A DNA stretch of 64,000 bases from Cunninghamella blakesleeana (taxonomy: Eukaryota > Mucoromycota > Mucoromycetes > Mucorales > Cunninghamellaceae), in NCBI GenBank assembly GCA_017871115.1, contig JAFCIZ010000002.1, positions 2,315,501 through 2,379,500 of the forward strand, in the 5' to 3' direction. Each line of letters opens with the position of its first letter. Positions within the stretch are counted from its first letter, which is position 1. The translations under genes were made by a program, and so were the position numbers. Below the pieces are notes generated by a model, which worked only from the letters and a program-made list of their open reading frames with translations, did not search any database and was not told the origin of the DNA. Below are positions 49,724-63,100 of the stretch, in pieces.

Positions 49724-50493
49724 AAATGAAAAAGAGTTAGTAAAGGCTAAATATTTAATTTCAATTAATAAAATATTATATAAGGTTTTATTGGCTTTAT
49801 TGCTATTGGTTGCTATGCTCATAATTAAACAAAATAGTATAATCCATTGTTGGTTGCTATGTGTTTCGATATAATAGTAGTATTTTATATAAGTCGTGTA
49901 CCTATCAAAATTGATTTAGTATGGTAAACATGAAGTTACCCGAGTTTTAACATAATTGGCAAAGTAATAACAATAATACGTATTAAAATAAATAAATAAA
50001 TAAATAAAAAGAGTGAATAGAATAATGTTCCGGAAACCATTAGCCTATCTTTTCTCATGGCTTGTTTGTTTGCATGATTGATTGTGATTGGTTGATAACA
50101 CTCTAATGATGGTACAATTACACATCATATAATGTCAATATGAGATAAAAAAAAATTGTTCATCCGCAGTGATTAATTGCATAGACTTATCTTTTGGAAA
50201 TATTAATATTTTTTAGACGCAGTATTATATCCGCAGTGTTCTCCTTTTCTTTTTTACTTTTCTCACTCTTTTTATTTTATTTTTCATAAACAAATCCCTT
50301 GCTAACACATTTATCGTCACTATTTGATAAAAGCATTTTCGTTTTGTTATTGTTTTTTTAATTCTTATTTTTTTTTTGTTTTAAATAACCCTTTCTTTTC
50401 CTTTCCTTTCTTTCTTTCTTTCTTTTATTTTACTTATTTAAAAATTAATTATACACAGTCTACAAATTGATAAACGAAAAGTATAATATTACA
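49724..50493. other. DCP2 3' flank and promoter of the small acidic gene
   Basis: 770 bp. Contains a repeated GC-richer 10-mer (ATCCGCAGTG at 50162 and 50229) in front of the next gene, and pyrimidine-rich repeats (CTTTC at 50400-50425) just before it. No additional gene is seen. Confidence 0.5.
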
Positions 50494-50865
50494 ATGACGG
50501 ATTATTTATTTTTAATATCACAAGCTAAGCTTGCTCAATATTATGATACACCAACCGATTTACCTATTCGTAAATATGTATTGATAACAAACATGATGAA
50601 GAAAACTTTACAAGAAAAAGAAAAGGAAGAACAGTGGTTAGACGATTGCCTTGGTGAATTAGATCAGCAAGAATATGAAGACGATGATGAAGAAGAAGAA
50701 GATGATGATTATGATTATGATGACTATCAATCAAGTATAGATAATGAAGATTTAGAAGAAATGGACGAGGATATTATAGAAAAAACTGGTTTATTAAATA
50801 CCTCGTTTCCTCAAGATAAAGAGCAATTTCATCAAAAAATTACTTTTATTAATGTAATCTTATGA
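50494..50865 (+). CDS. Small acidic protein of unknown function
   Basis: ATG at 50494 with CA-rich context (ACAATGACGG) opens a 123-residue frame. Residues 1-50 look folded or helical (YLFLISQAKLAQYYDTPTDL, PIRKYVLITNMMKKTLQEKE). Then comes EEQWLDDCLGELDQQEY, and a run of Asp/Glu/Tyr (about 63-90). The N-terminal part has normal codon use and balanced composition, so it is probably a real gene. I do not recognise a family. The end of the frame could be altered by an intron, since a GTAATC donor-like site overlaps the last codons at 50852-50857. Confidence 0.6.
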   Translation: MTDYLFLISQAKLAQYYDTPTDLPIRKYVLITNMMKKTLQEKEKEEQWLDDCLGELDQQEYEDDDEEEEDDDYDYDDYQSSIDNEDLEEMDEDIIEKTGLLNTSFPQDKEQFHQKITFINVIL

Positions 50866-51145
50866 TTTTTGATCAATCAAAAATTTAACCTCCGCATTAT
50901 TTTAAAAATTTATTTTACAATTATAATTTTCTCTTTTTTTCTTTTTCTTTTCTTTTAAAAAAAAATATTCATTCAGCATATCATCTTTTTGTATATATTT
51001 CATCCCCCCATTCATTTATTTAAACATAGTTTATTATTTATTATATATATATCGTCATAAAATTATTTCTTTGTAAAAAAAAAGTATACAATAAAATACA
51101 TAAAACTCTCAGTTGTCCATTTAGTGGATTTATTTAAATAATATT

Positions 51146-54100
51146 ATGTCCCCTAAAAATGATAAAAAGTCAAATCTATCTACATCTGGTTCAAAAAAGA
51201 TTCGTATGACACTTGCTTGTGAACGTTGTAGGTATGAATAAATTAATATGTATTTTTATCTGCATTTCATTATTATAAATAGTAAATAAGACTGACACTA
51301 ATTTCATAATCATTTTCCTTTTTTCTACAGATCAAAAAAAGGTATTATATTTTAGTTTTAGTCTTTAAGAAAATGATATAGATCACAGGGTTAATCATTC
51401 AGTACTATTTTATTTATTTATTTATTTATTTATTTATTCATTATTTATTGTAAAGTTAAGTGCGATTTTTCTCATCCTATTTGTAAAAGGTGTGAACAAG
51501 CAAAGGGTAAATAAATTGTAACGAGATAAATACTTATAAATATATTATATCAAATTTAAAGTCTTATTTTTATACCATTTTCGTTATTTTTAATAACACC
51601 ATATAGTATCTTGTTCATATATTGGATCATCAACACAAGTAGATCTATTCAGCCTTGTAAAAATGAATGAAACAGTAGACTTTTTACAACAAAAAATTCG
51701 ATCATTAGAATCAAAAATGGAACAGGATAATAATGAAATGATGCTACCAACAAATAGTGAAGCAACTAATGATATGTCAAGTAAACAACTTACCGAACTT
51801 GGAAGCGATGATAATAAGATATTGCAAGGTTTATTAAATGCAGCAAACTCTAGATGGAATTTATCTTTAACACCAAATGGATTGCGTATAGATACAAATA
51901 TCATCTCAATACATGATTTATATGATTTATTGCTAACTGGTATGTCTCAGCTTGAAATTAATGACCCTTTAATGGATACAATAACAAGCGATAATGAAGG
52001 CTCAAATCAATCTGTATCATCAAGTGGTTCTACTATACCTGATACTTCATCAACAACAACAGTTCGTCGTACAGCGTTATTAAAAAAGAAACCATTATGG
52101 AAAACTGGATTAAAAGTATTTCCACTTTATAGTTCATGGGAATCTTCAACATCAGCATCGAATAATAGCATGAAAAAGGATACTAAATTGCCTAAATCAA
52201 CTTTGGATACTATGATGGATATTTATACAGAATGTTTTTTATGCCTTCCAAGCCCCGAATTACATGGTTCCATTTTGGATAGATATAAAAAAGGTGAGTT
52301 AGATGAAATGCTGGAAAGTATTATTTTTGCTTGGACGGCTCGCCATGGCGCAATTTATCATAATTTATTTCCTGGACAAGATCCTAACCAAGTCGGTGAA
52401 TCTTTTTTCAATAATGCCAAAATGCTCCTCAGAGATCGATTTTTAGATTCTAATATAGACACAATGCATAGCTTATTAATGATGTACATTTATACTCTTG
52501 GTGATCCAAGCAGCCATGCAGAGTCTGAGGCTTATATGTATCTTGGTTTGGCAAATAGAATGTGCTTGGATCTTAAAATCCATTGTGAATTACCAAATAA
52601 CTTTAGTGAAATAGATCAAGAAAGAAATAGAAGATATTATGGAGTGCTCAATTTTTTGGAAACACTTTGTACAGTACACTCTGATAAACCTTTTTCTTTA
52701 CCTCCTCATAATACAGTTACGGTTGGATTTCCTACGGTGATGCCTCATGAAACTGGTGAAGTACGTTGGCGTGTGGAATTTATGATTCATCGATTTCGTA
52801 TTACCCGTATATATCGTGATATCATTTTTAAAACAGCACAGGAAAAACCTTTACTTTCTACTATTTCGGCATTAGATAAAGAATTAAAAGAATGGTATCA
52901 GCAGTTGCCTAGTTATTTTAAATACAAATCTGGTGATGCTTATAAAAAGAACTGGAAAAGTAAAAGTTTTAAAGAACAAGCTTGTATAAAACTTAACTTT
53001 GAATACAACTTTCAAATGTGTCAATTGTATGGATTATTTTTCTCTCGTGCTTGTGATAATAACGAATCTCCTTCAGCAATTGACGTTCTTTCTAAAGAAT
53101 TATGTGTTCGTAGCGCGGAAACCATTGTGGAGTTATTATCTTGTTGGGTGCAATTGGAACAAAGATGGTGTCATTTTTCTTTGGAAACTTTTATGATTGT
53201 TTTGATCATTTACGGAACGATATTAATAAATGCAACTGAAAGTGAAAAGGAATCAGCAAAACTTAATTTATCAAATATGGCTCGTATGTTGGCACATTCA
53301 CCCGTATCTCATCACAAACATGTTATTGGGCTAGTCAAACGGATTCAGCAAATGTTTTTGGAATTTTTCAATAAAGAATTAAATTTAAATATTGATCAAA
53401 GAAAAAGTACTAAAAGAGAACATATGAAACATGAACTATCACCGCCACCATCAACAATAACATTAAATACCACTTCTCATTCATCGCCATCTTCACCACT
53501 ACCATCTCCACCTTTATTAACAACAGCTTCAACATCAAATATGGCCATTACAAAACCATTTATGGGATCTCCACCATTAAAATCAAGAAAAACAAAATCA
53601 TTAACTACCGCATCTTCTATTAATACATCATCTTTTGATATAACATCACCATCACCCTCCTCATCATCGAGTGTATCTCAACAACCAATATTATTATCAG
53701 AATATAGAACTGAACCTACTCATGATAGTAATGCTTATTTTAATTCATTTTATACTTCTAATCAAAATGCAGTAGTCGACATACAAACAGGGACCTCACC
53801 GTTTGATATTCATAAAGCTAATTCACTTAGTATCATGACAGCATCTGATTTACCTTTTTCAGATTTTTTATATACACCAACATTAATTGGTTTGCAACCT
53901 ATACCTGTTACATTGAATAGTAACAATACCCAAGGTTCACATCATCACCATCAGCAACAGCATTATCAATCAAATCAAGATCAACGTAACACAGCAACTT
54001 CTCCCATGACATCTACAGATTTAGCAATCTCACAATCGCAATTATCTCCAACAAGCTCGCTCATGTCATCACAAGTCAATATCGGATATACTAACTATCA

Positions 54101-54491
54101 TGTATCACCATCACATTCTGTTCCAACCTCTTCCCATTGGCAATCTAGGTTAATACATTCAACTACTGCCACATCACCTTCTACAACTATTACAACACCT
54201 ACAATACCGTCGTCAATTATTTCTTCATCTCATCGTCAGCAGCAACAACAACAGCAACAAGAAAGTAGCACTACACCTCCAATATATATATCATTACCTC
54301 CATCTCAATCGCCTTCAGCTACAACCAATGCTTTACATTACCATGCGAATGTCAATTCATCTTCACATGTATCTAATGTTACATCATCTTTTACACCCAC
54401 AGATCCTTATTTGGAAATGGATGGTACTCTTGAACAAAGCACGGATCATAAATTAGAAGGACAAAAAAATCATGGGTTTGACTATTGTTAG
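51146..54491 (+). CDS. Zn2Cys6 fungal transcription factor
   Basis: Exons 51146..51231, 51331..51341 (11 nt), 51456..51506 and 51607..54491 give 1010 residues. The zinc cluster is Cys25, 28, 35, 42, 45, 52 (C-X2-C-X6-C-X6-C-X2-C-X6-C), with the basic RSKKVK between Cys28 and Cys35. It is spread over all four exons. A short heptad stretch for dimerisation follows (ETVDFLQQKIRSLESKMEQ). Residues about 215-640 form the fungal-specific regulatory domain (YTECFLCLPSPELHGSILDR, FAWTARHGAIYHN, YLGLANRMCLDLKIHCELP, VEFMIHRFRITRIYRDI). The last third is Ser/Thr/Pro/Gln-rich, fitting an activation region. It binds DNA in the nucleus; the target pathway cannot be told from sequence. The next gene is convergent. 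Confidence 0.92.
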
Positions 54492-54855
54492 ATTACCACT
54501 AAGAATATAAAACACATTAGCTTGTATATATATACACTTATTTACTTATTACATACACTTATTACTACTACTACACCTATATAAACACAATAATAATTAC
54601 ATATTTAAAAAATAAAATAAAATGCCCTACACCCTTCATTAATTCATTTTTATTTTATAATTCATTTTATTTATATATTTATTTATTCTAAACTATGCTA
54701 ATTTTCGTTTATAAACATCTACAGTTTTAAAATAATATTTATTGATATTATTTATTTAAGGATATTAAATGTAGACGAAATGTATAAGTGAAAAAAAAAA
54801 AGGAGGAGGAGGAGGATAAATATAGAAAGAAGGGAAAGAGAGGGAAAAAAAAGTA
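54492..54855. other. Short convergent intergenic region
   Basis: 364 bp between the zinc-cluster gene and glutamate kinase 3' ends. It ends in a purine run (AGGAGGAGGAGG near 54800-54815). No gene is present. Confidence 0.6.
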
Positions 54856-55758
54856 TTATATAGATATGGCCATATTATCTTTATGAATTATGCAATTTGA
54901 ATCCTTATACCCTAATGACTCTGCTTTATTTATTTCTCTAGCATGGATGATTCTATTAATTTCAGCACTGGAATAGTTGACAATACCTTTAGCAATGGGA
55001 ACTGAGTGATGATGACCATTCTCATCTTGGTGTTCTGCTACAACACGAACGGCTTGACCTTCAAGAAAATATCCAGAAGTCTTCACAATAGATGGCAAGA
55101 ATAAAGAGTTATTTGAAATACCTTGACTAATGACAAATTGATATTGATCATTTAAAGATATTGATTGATCATTTGTAGACATCAGCATAGAAGATGATGA
55201 TGACATATTTTTTTTATCAGTATGATCGCCATAAGAAGAAGAATCATTCGATACAAAATCAACACTAAGAAGATTCTTTGCATCAATACTATTTATGAAT
55301 AAAGTACCAGAAGTATGAAGAGCATGGAGGATCCACCATTTGTGGTCCATCAAGGGATAACGCTGTGGAACAAATTTAGTATAAAGAGGAATAGGTTGGT
55401 CATCTGTAACAATACGTAAAATGGATTCAGGTTTTGCCCCATGAGAGATAATTGTTGTGACACCAGCAGCCGTAGCTAACTCAGCAGCTGTTATTTTGGT
55501 TTTAAAGCCACCAGTACCTAATTTACTACCGCCTGAATTAACATTAATATCTTGGCGAAGGGAAGGAATATCTTCGCATACAGTAATAGGCTTTGCATTA
55601 GGGTTGGTACGTGGATTATCAGTATATAAACAATCAACATCCGTCATTAAAAATAAATAGTCAGCTTTTATCATGGATGCGGTAATAGCCGACAAAGTAT
55701 CGTTATCACCAAATTTGATTTCCTGAATATATAGAAAAAAAAAAAGAAGAAATATAAG

Positions 55759-55790
<32 letters not shown>

Positions 55791-56428
55791 TATATGTAAT
55801 ATATTACTGAAAAGGAAATCGTATCATTTTCGTTAACAATGGGTATAACATCCAAATCTAATAATTCTTCAAGACAATTGACAGCATTCAAGTATTGGGC
55901 TCTCTATTTTTTATTTTAAAAAATGATGATTAGTATATGTATATATTGTATTATAAAATTATATATAGTTTTATTACATTGGCTAAATCTTTTTTGGTTA
56001 GTAAAACTTGTGCTATAATTTGATTAAATCTACCAAATAAATCATCGTATAAACTCATCAAACGACCTTGACCGACAGCGGCAATTGCCTACATACACAA
56101 AAAATAATAATTATTAAATATACAAATATATTCTTTTTTTTCTTCTTTTATTATTGTTCCATTTTACTTGAACGAGAGATTGTCTAGTTGGTCTTTCCTG
56201 TAAGTTTAATCTTCTTAATCCAGTACCAACAGCAGCGCTAGTCACTAAGATAACTCTATGGTTATTTTCTTTTAGTTTGATAATGGTTTCAACAATTCTT
56301 GAGAGGTTGCCAAGTAATGGATGATGGGTTTTTTCATCACAAATAGATGATGTGCCAACTTTAATTACTATGGTTAATGATGATTTTGTTGGTCGGTGAG
56401 TGTTTTGTTTGTTATTATATATCACCAT
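54856..56428 (-). CDS. PRO1: Glutamate 5-kinase with PUA domain
   Basis: Exons 56428..56168, 56088..55978, 55903..55808 and 55722..54856 give 444 residues. The amino-acid kinase domain shows [72 protein letters not shown], and [20 protein letters not shown], all in family order. A PUA domain fills the C-terminus (about residues 335-430; [29 protein letters not shown]). An Asp/Ser-rich insertion (around 55190-55245) separates the two. It makes glutamyl-5-phosphate from glutamate and ATP, the first step to proline, and is usually feedback-inhibited by proline. No odd residues are seen. Confidence 0.95.
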
Positions 56429-56696
56429 TGTTTTATTTTTATTTTACATATAATAATATAAAAAGCAAATATTATATTATATTATAGATTTATATATAAA
56501 GAGAAAAAAGAAAATGAAAGAGAAATGTCGAAATAGTAAGATGATCTTTTAAAGCTTTTTATAAAAAAAAATTCATACATCACATTTAAGCTAGGTAATT
56601 CGATGACGAAATTTTTAAGCTTTTTTTAATTATTATTGTAATGATTATAATTATGATTATGGTTATGATTATTTTTTTATATACTATTATTATTGC

Positions 56697-56733
<37 letters not shown>

Positions 56734-57773
56734 GTATTTTTTTTATAAATCATATAAATATTAAAAAATAAAGATTTTGCAAACTATCACACATATTTTA
56801 ATTTTAATTTTATTTGTTTTTATTTATCTTTTGTATATTTGTGTATGTGTAGCACTACTTTTACCTTCTTTTCTTCTTTTATAATTTTCTCTTTTTAGAT
56901 TTATGACTTCAATGATTAAATAGATAAGGTCATTTAATAAAAAAAATAATTGGAAAAATCAAAAGGTGTCCCTAATGAACAATAACATGTATATTTGATG
57001 TGATCACGGGAACCCAAGTTATTTTAAGAATTGTATACTTATACGTAAATAATTTTTATTGTTGCGTATTAAAAAAATTATCGCATGAAATCATATTTTA
57101 CTCCGATGACCACTATTATGATTTTTTAAAAAAATTCTGTCCCAACTCTTTCCTTTTTATTTTTTCATCACAAACATTTAACCATATATATATATCGTAC
57201 TATACTATTCAAATATCAAAGTATGAAATCTAATAAAAAGAAAAATTAAGGGACGTCTTTATATAAAGAAACGAATCAAACTTTCTCCTGTTTATATTTT
57301 TACTAACAGACAAAATAATTCATTCTCAATATCATTGTAATTATTTTTAACCTAAATAATAAAAAAAAAAAGAAAAATAGAGGAAAACAAAAAAAGAAAA
57401 ATCAAATATGTGTTGTGTTAAACAAATTTATACTAGTTTAACCATATCGATTCATTTTCATGTATAGCATCATATTTTAAATATAAATACTCACATTCCT
57501 CATCAATAAAAACTGCTGATTATCAAAAAATAGACATATTTCTATTTATTTTTGTTTTCCCCTGATAATAGCCAAAATATGATAAATATGAAAATATATA
57601 TATTAATATTCATATTAGTATCATAATAAATGTAAACAGATAAATAGACTTCATTTAAAATGTCATTGTTTTCTCTTTCTTTTCGTTTTCTTTTTCATTA
57701 TCTTTTTTTTTTTTTCATTATAAATTTATCTATCTATCTATATATATATATTATTTATATATAAATATATAAA
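56429..57773. other. Divergent promoter region, PRO1 / GAS
   Basis: 1.35 kb of AT-rich sequence between divergent genes. A TTA/ATT microsatellite sits at about 56696-56733. The segment 57000-57240 is less biased and gives a 77-residue frame that I do not accept. A pyrimidine-rich stretch leads to the GAS ATG. Confidence 0.5.
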
Positions 57774-59401
57774 ATGTACACATTATTAGTACCTTTATCC
57801 TTTATATGGTTTTCTTCTATTGTGTCATGCTTAAATCCTATTGAGATTAAGGGTCAGAAATTTTTTGACTCTGTTACCAAGGAACAATTTTTTATAAAAG
57901 GGTAAAGGCGGTAGTTAAAAGTCCGAAGGTTCTTTATAAAATTGAATTTCTAACTTTTTTTTTTTTCTCTCTTTTATTTTATTTTACTATTAAAACCAAT
58001 TTTTATTAATATAGTGTCGCTTATCAACCCAGGTCAGATGAAAAGAATAGAGATCCATTAGCCGATACTACTTCCTGTACAAGAGATGCTCAGTTGATGA
58101 AAGATTTAGGGATTAACGTAGTCAGAGTATATGAAATAGATCCAGCTAAAGATCATGAAGCTTGTATGAAAGCCTTTGAAGACGCAGGATTATACTTATT
58201 ATTGGATATTGCTACACCTAAATATTCGATCAATCGTAAACATCCTGAATATGATGTACAGTTATATAATGCTTATAGAAATACCGTGGCTGCATTTGCA
58301 AAGTATCCTCACGTATTTGGGTTTATTGCTGGTAATGAAGTAACAAATGATAAAACCAATACAGAAGCTTCCATGTTTGTGAAAGCCGCTATTCGTGACA
58401 TGAAGACATTTTTACGTAAAACTGGTGCTCGTGCTATCCCCGTTGGCTATGCAAGTAATGATGATGAGTTTATTAGAGATGATATTAAGGATTATTTTAT
58501 TTGTGGAGATAGCGAAGAAGCCAAAGCCGATTTTTACGGCCTTAACTTGTATGAATGGTGTGGCAATTCAAGTTTTGAAAAATCAGGTTATAAGGATCGT
58601 ACAAAAGAACTGGAAAACTTCGGTAGACCTGTATTTTTATCAGAGTACGGTTGTAATCTTGTTCGCCCTCGCCCTTTTACTGAGGTAGAAGCTCTTTATA
58701 GTTCTGATATGACGTCTGTTTGGTCCGGTGGTGTTGCTTATGAATGGACACAAGAAAATAATGAATACGGTTTAGTCAGAATCTCTGGTAGCGCCGCCCA
58801 ACCTTTACAAGATTATACTAATTTACAACAAGTTTTAAAAAATGTGAAACCTCAAGGCGTGAAAATGGATGATTATAATCCTTCTCCTCCATCCAATGTC
58901 AATTGTCCTTCCGTAAAAGAAACTTGGAAAGCAACCAATGATTTGCCTCCTACTCCTTCAGAAGGTGCTTGTTCTTGTATGAGAGAAAATTTAAGCTGTG
59001 CAGTATCAAGTGCAATTCAGCAATCATCATCTAATTCAACATTGGGTAATCAATTGGATACAATGTGCGGATTGGTCCCTTGCAATGATATTAGTAATAG
59101 TAATGGATCGTATGGTAAATTTGCTTTTTGTTCTCCTGAAGACAAACTTAGTTATCTATATAATTTATATGCTAAAGATAAACATGCTAAGACAGCTTGT
59201 GATTTCAATGGCTATGCTGCTCAGCAAACTCCAAAACGTAATGATCTTGATACCTGTGCTTCTATCCCTGCAACTATGGAAGGCAATTTACAATCTAATA
59301 GCCCTAATAATAAAAATATGGCCCCAGTATTAACTTCACCTACAACTTCTTCTATTTTATTACTTGTTACTTTATTAACGTATGGTATCGTCGCCCTTTA
59401 A
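57774..59401 (+). CDS. GPI-anchored 1,3-beta-glucanosyltransferase (GH72, Gas1-like)
   Basis: Exons 57774..57901 and 58015..59401 give 504 residues. A signal peptide covers about residues 1-19 (LLVPLSFIWFSSIVS). The GH72 domain follows: FFIKGVAYQPR, DLGINVVRVYEIDP, and the acid/base Glu151 in FGFIAGNEVTND. The nucleophile is Glu253 in VFLSEYGCN. A Cys-rich X8/CBM43-type domain lies at about 355-440 (CSCMRENLSCAV, MCGLVPC, YGKFAFCS, ACDFNGYA). The C-terminus is a Ser/Asn spacer and hydrophobic tail (ILLLVTLLTYGIVAL), typical of GPI attachment. The enzyme elongates beta-1,3-glucan side chains at the cell surface. All catalytic residues are present. Confidence 0.95.
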
Positions 59402-60195
59402 ATTTATACATATATTTTCTTCTTTTAAACATTCTTTATATTATATTTATCTATATATTATCTATTTTAAAATATGATTATACATTTAATAACAATAAAA
59501 ATATATATTTTTTTATTTTAGAAATATAATATTTATTACATATTAATCAATTTTTATAAAAAAAATGAAAATAGTATTGAAAAAAAATTATAAACCCACA
59601 AGTGTACATTAAACCGGAGCTTGGTTATCTTTCAAAACTTGTTTTGAAACATTAGTAAATCTTTAGTTAATATCCTTCCTTTTGGAAGAATATATGATGA
59701 TACTTCCGGTCCTTGATACGATCATGCTCCTTTTTTTTAGAAATAAAGAATCGGAGGGATGACGACTCATGCCTGGACCAACCTTACCTTGTTACTTATA
59801 GGCATGCTGTTGGAAGATCTGATTATTTTCTATATACATATATATATATATATATTTATAATAACAATAATGAAAATGAAATTGAAAAAGTGTTATAAAA
59901 ATAATACGTATAATATATTCATATATATATATTTGATTTTATAGCTGATTTAGGATAGAGCTAAAAATGATTATCTCGCTTGAATTTTTACATTTCAGTT
60001 TTCATGTTTTTTTATAGTATAGTTTAATATAAATAATCAATAGAATAATAGTATGCGTTAAAAGTTAATAAATTTATCATAGAGTCACTATTTTAAAGTC
60101 CGTTTTTTAAAAAATACATTTCCATAAAATTATTTTCTATTTTCCATTTTTTTTCGTCTATTTTTTTTTTATTTTTTAAAGCATATATACTTAGA
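59402..60195. other. GAS 3' flank and Mad1 promoter
   Basis: 794 bp. The segment 59605-59830 is notably less AT-rich than typical spacers here and contains several inverted repeats and a T8 run, described as a possible RNA. The rest is AT-rich, with no other gene seen. Confidence 0.5.
59611..59738 (+). ncRNA. Candidate structured small RNA (speculative)
   Basis: ACCGGAG near 59613 can pair with CTTCCGGT near 59703, closing a domain of about 100 nt. Inside are a perfect 9-bp inverted repeat (TTTCAAAAC, 59630-59638, with GTTTTGAAA, 59641-59649) and a small hairpin CTTCC-TTTT-GGAAG near 59676-59688. A T8 run at 59731-59738 could end Pol III transcription. An ATGATGA box-C-like motif lies near 59694. 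I match it to no known RNA class, and no clear Pol III boxes were found. Confidence 0.2.
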
Positions 60196-63100
60196 ATGGA
60201 ACAGCAAAATGATGAAGTGGTAAATAATAAATTTAAATTATTGATTTTATTTTTATTTTTTTTAACAACGTTCTGAATTAGATTTATATTAATATCATAC
60301 ACATTTGTTTATTTTTTATTTCTTTTTAGCGTCGTACTCCTATAATAACACGCGAATCTATTTCTAAATCTTATATTAAACCTTATGATCAAACCCTTAT
60401 CGAAAAAAATAATAAAGTCAATGGTAATTTAAAATCAATTATTATATTAAAACAGATAAGATTGGAGAATAGGATGATTATATATATATTTGTACATTAT
60501 TATTTATGCTTATATTTTTTTTATTTCATTTCTAGATGAACTTCGACGATATAAAGCTGTAGCCTTAAAGTTAGAACGTGCTTATAATGATGCTAAAGCT
60601 AATATTAACGCATTGGAAATACAACACAAAATAAAATATTCTGATTACGATGATATTATTGATGATTTGACTAAAAAGAAAACGGTAAATAATTTTGTTT
60701 GAAAAAAAAAATAAAAAAAAAAAATAAGAAAAAAAATACTATAATATAAAACAGTAAATACCCAAATATTAATTATAATCTTTTTTTTCTTTTTTAAAAA
60801 ACATTAGGATGCAGAAGCAAAAGCATTATATCACTATAAAAAAGCAGAAGATGCAGCGAAGTCTTTGACCATGATAAAAACAGAACACACTAGCGTTGTT
60901 GTAATATATCGAAGAATAAAGTTCATACACACTTATATCCTTATTTCTTTAATATCAAAATTCTAATCGTTATTTTTTTTCCCTATATTATAGCAACGAT
61001 TACGGTTAAAATTAGAAGAAAGTGAATCACAGAATGCTAGATTATCAAGTGACTTAATATCAGAAAAACGAGAGCGTGAAAAGGCACATTTAATGTTACA
61101 AAATAAAGAAACTGAATGGTCTAGTCAAATACAACAATTGGAAACAACGATAAATATGTTAAAACAACAGGTATTTTTTTCACAATAATAATGATAAACA
61201 AAGATGAATTCTAAAAAAGTGACCTAAAATAATATATGTATATATATACAACATCATTCATTTTATATGTATTTATTTATTTATAATCCAGGTCGAAGAA
61301 CAGCAAAAAAGTATATCGGAAAGTCTTCAGCGTGAATACAATTTAACAAACAAATGGAATGATGCAGAAAACAGATTAAGAGAGTTAAATGACATTAAGT
61401 ATGATATGGAGGCTATTAATGCATTTGATCAACAAATTAAACGTAAAAACATATATGGCATATATACAAATATAATATATAAAATAAAATGTACTAATAA
61501 CATTTTACTATGTTTTTTTAAATGATAATAATAATGAATAGTCCAAGACGATACCCGAAAGATAGAAATTGAAAACATTAAACTCAAAAATGAATTAAAA
61601 CACTACAAGGAAATGTATCATAATGTAGAAATGTTAAGAGAAGAAAAGTACAGTTTGGAATCAAGAGTACAAGAAATGGAACAGTTAAAGGCCGATAATT
61701 TAAGATTGGATTTAGAAAATACTCGTTTAAGACAAGAAAAGTTGGAATGGTAAAAAAATAAAAATAAAATAAAAATGGGTGAAATAGTATTTATAATAAT
61801 AATAGTAATAAAGGGCTGTATATATTAAATACATTTATTATGTATATCTTTCCTTTTCTTTTCTAACTTAGGGCTGGATATCTTGAAAGTAATGATGGGT
61901 TGGAATTTGAAACACCTAAAGGTATTGTTTATAACCTATCAAAGGACCGCGAAGTTTCGAGAATGGCATCTGAAGAAGTCAAATTACTCAAAAATGAATT
62001 GGAAAATAAAAATAAATTGGTTGTTAAATTGGAAGATCATGTAAGAAAAAATATAAGTGCACACATAGATATATATTCCTATACAAATCAGTTAAATTAA
62101 ACATTTGTATTATATATATATATATATATGTATGTGTTTTTTTTTATTAGTTGAATGAGATCAAAAAAGAAATTTTAGAAAAGGACCGTATACATCGCTC
62201 AGATAAAATGAAAATGAAAATTTTGGATCAAGATAAAGCAATTCTTAGAAAACATGTAGATATGTTAGAAAATCAGTTGGTAATATTTTTTCTTTTTAAA
62301 AATATAAGGCTTCATTTTAGAATACTTTTAATAAATGCTTTACATAAATGTTTTTATCTACTTAGAAATTATATGACATTGAAGAAAAGGATTATATGGA
62401 AGGAAGTTATGATGAACTAAAATCCCAACGTTTAAATGAATTACAAGGATTATTGAAAGAACTTGAACATCGACTTGATAATGCTGGTAAAGAGCTCATC
62501 CAATCACAACCACAAACTCAACTCTCATCAGATTTTTCAGTATCTAATGGCCCTTATAATGAACTTGCCTCTGGAAAATCTATTGTTGAATTTTTAGCCG
62601 AATTATCAAAAGAAAAATTTTTATGGGTAGAAGGTAAGATTATAATCAAAATAATTATATAAATAACAGTACAAACACCATTAATGTACCTTACTTATTG
62701 CTATTGTTATTTATTTATATCCACTTTATAGATAAAAAAATATTACAAAGTGAGGTTAAGACTCTGCAGAAAGCTATTAATATTAGTAAAGAACAAATAC
62801 AGCAATTAAATGAATTCATTCAACGACATGAGATGGATAAAAATAACACATTACAATCAGCTATTACTAACCAGCAAAAGAACGAATCATCAACAGTAAA
62901 TACTGATGAGCCAATGTATGATATTCGAGATGATGATGATGAACATAGAGGTGTTCGTATTTTAATGTTAAAAAATAACCCCGCATCTATTGAGTATGGA
63001 ATTCGAAAACAACGATTAGAACAACTACAAAAAGAAAATGAAGCATTATTAAAACAATTAGAAAAATACCACTCATCTAATGATAATGGAAATGCAAACG

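Noticed and set aside
58425..59333. Alternative-frame frames inside the Gas1-like gene
   Set aside because: They overlap strongly conserved GH72 and X8 coding sequence in the true frame.
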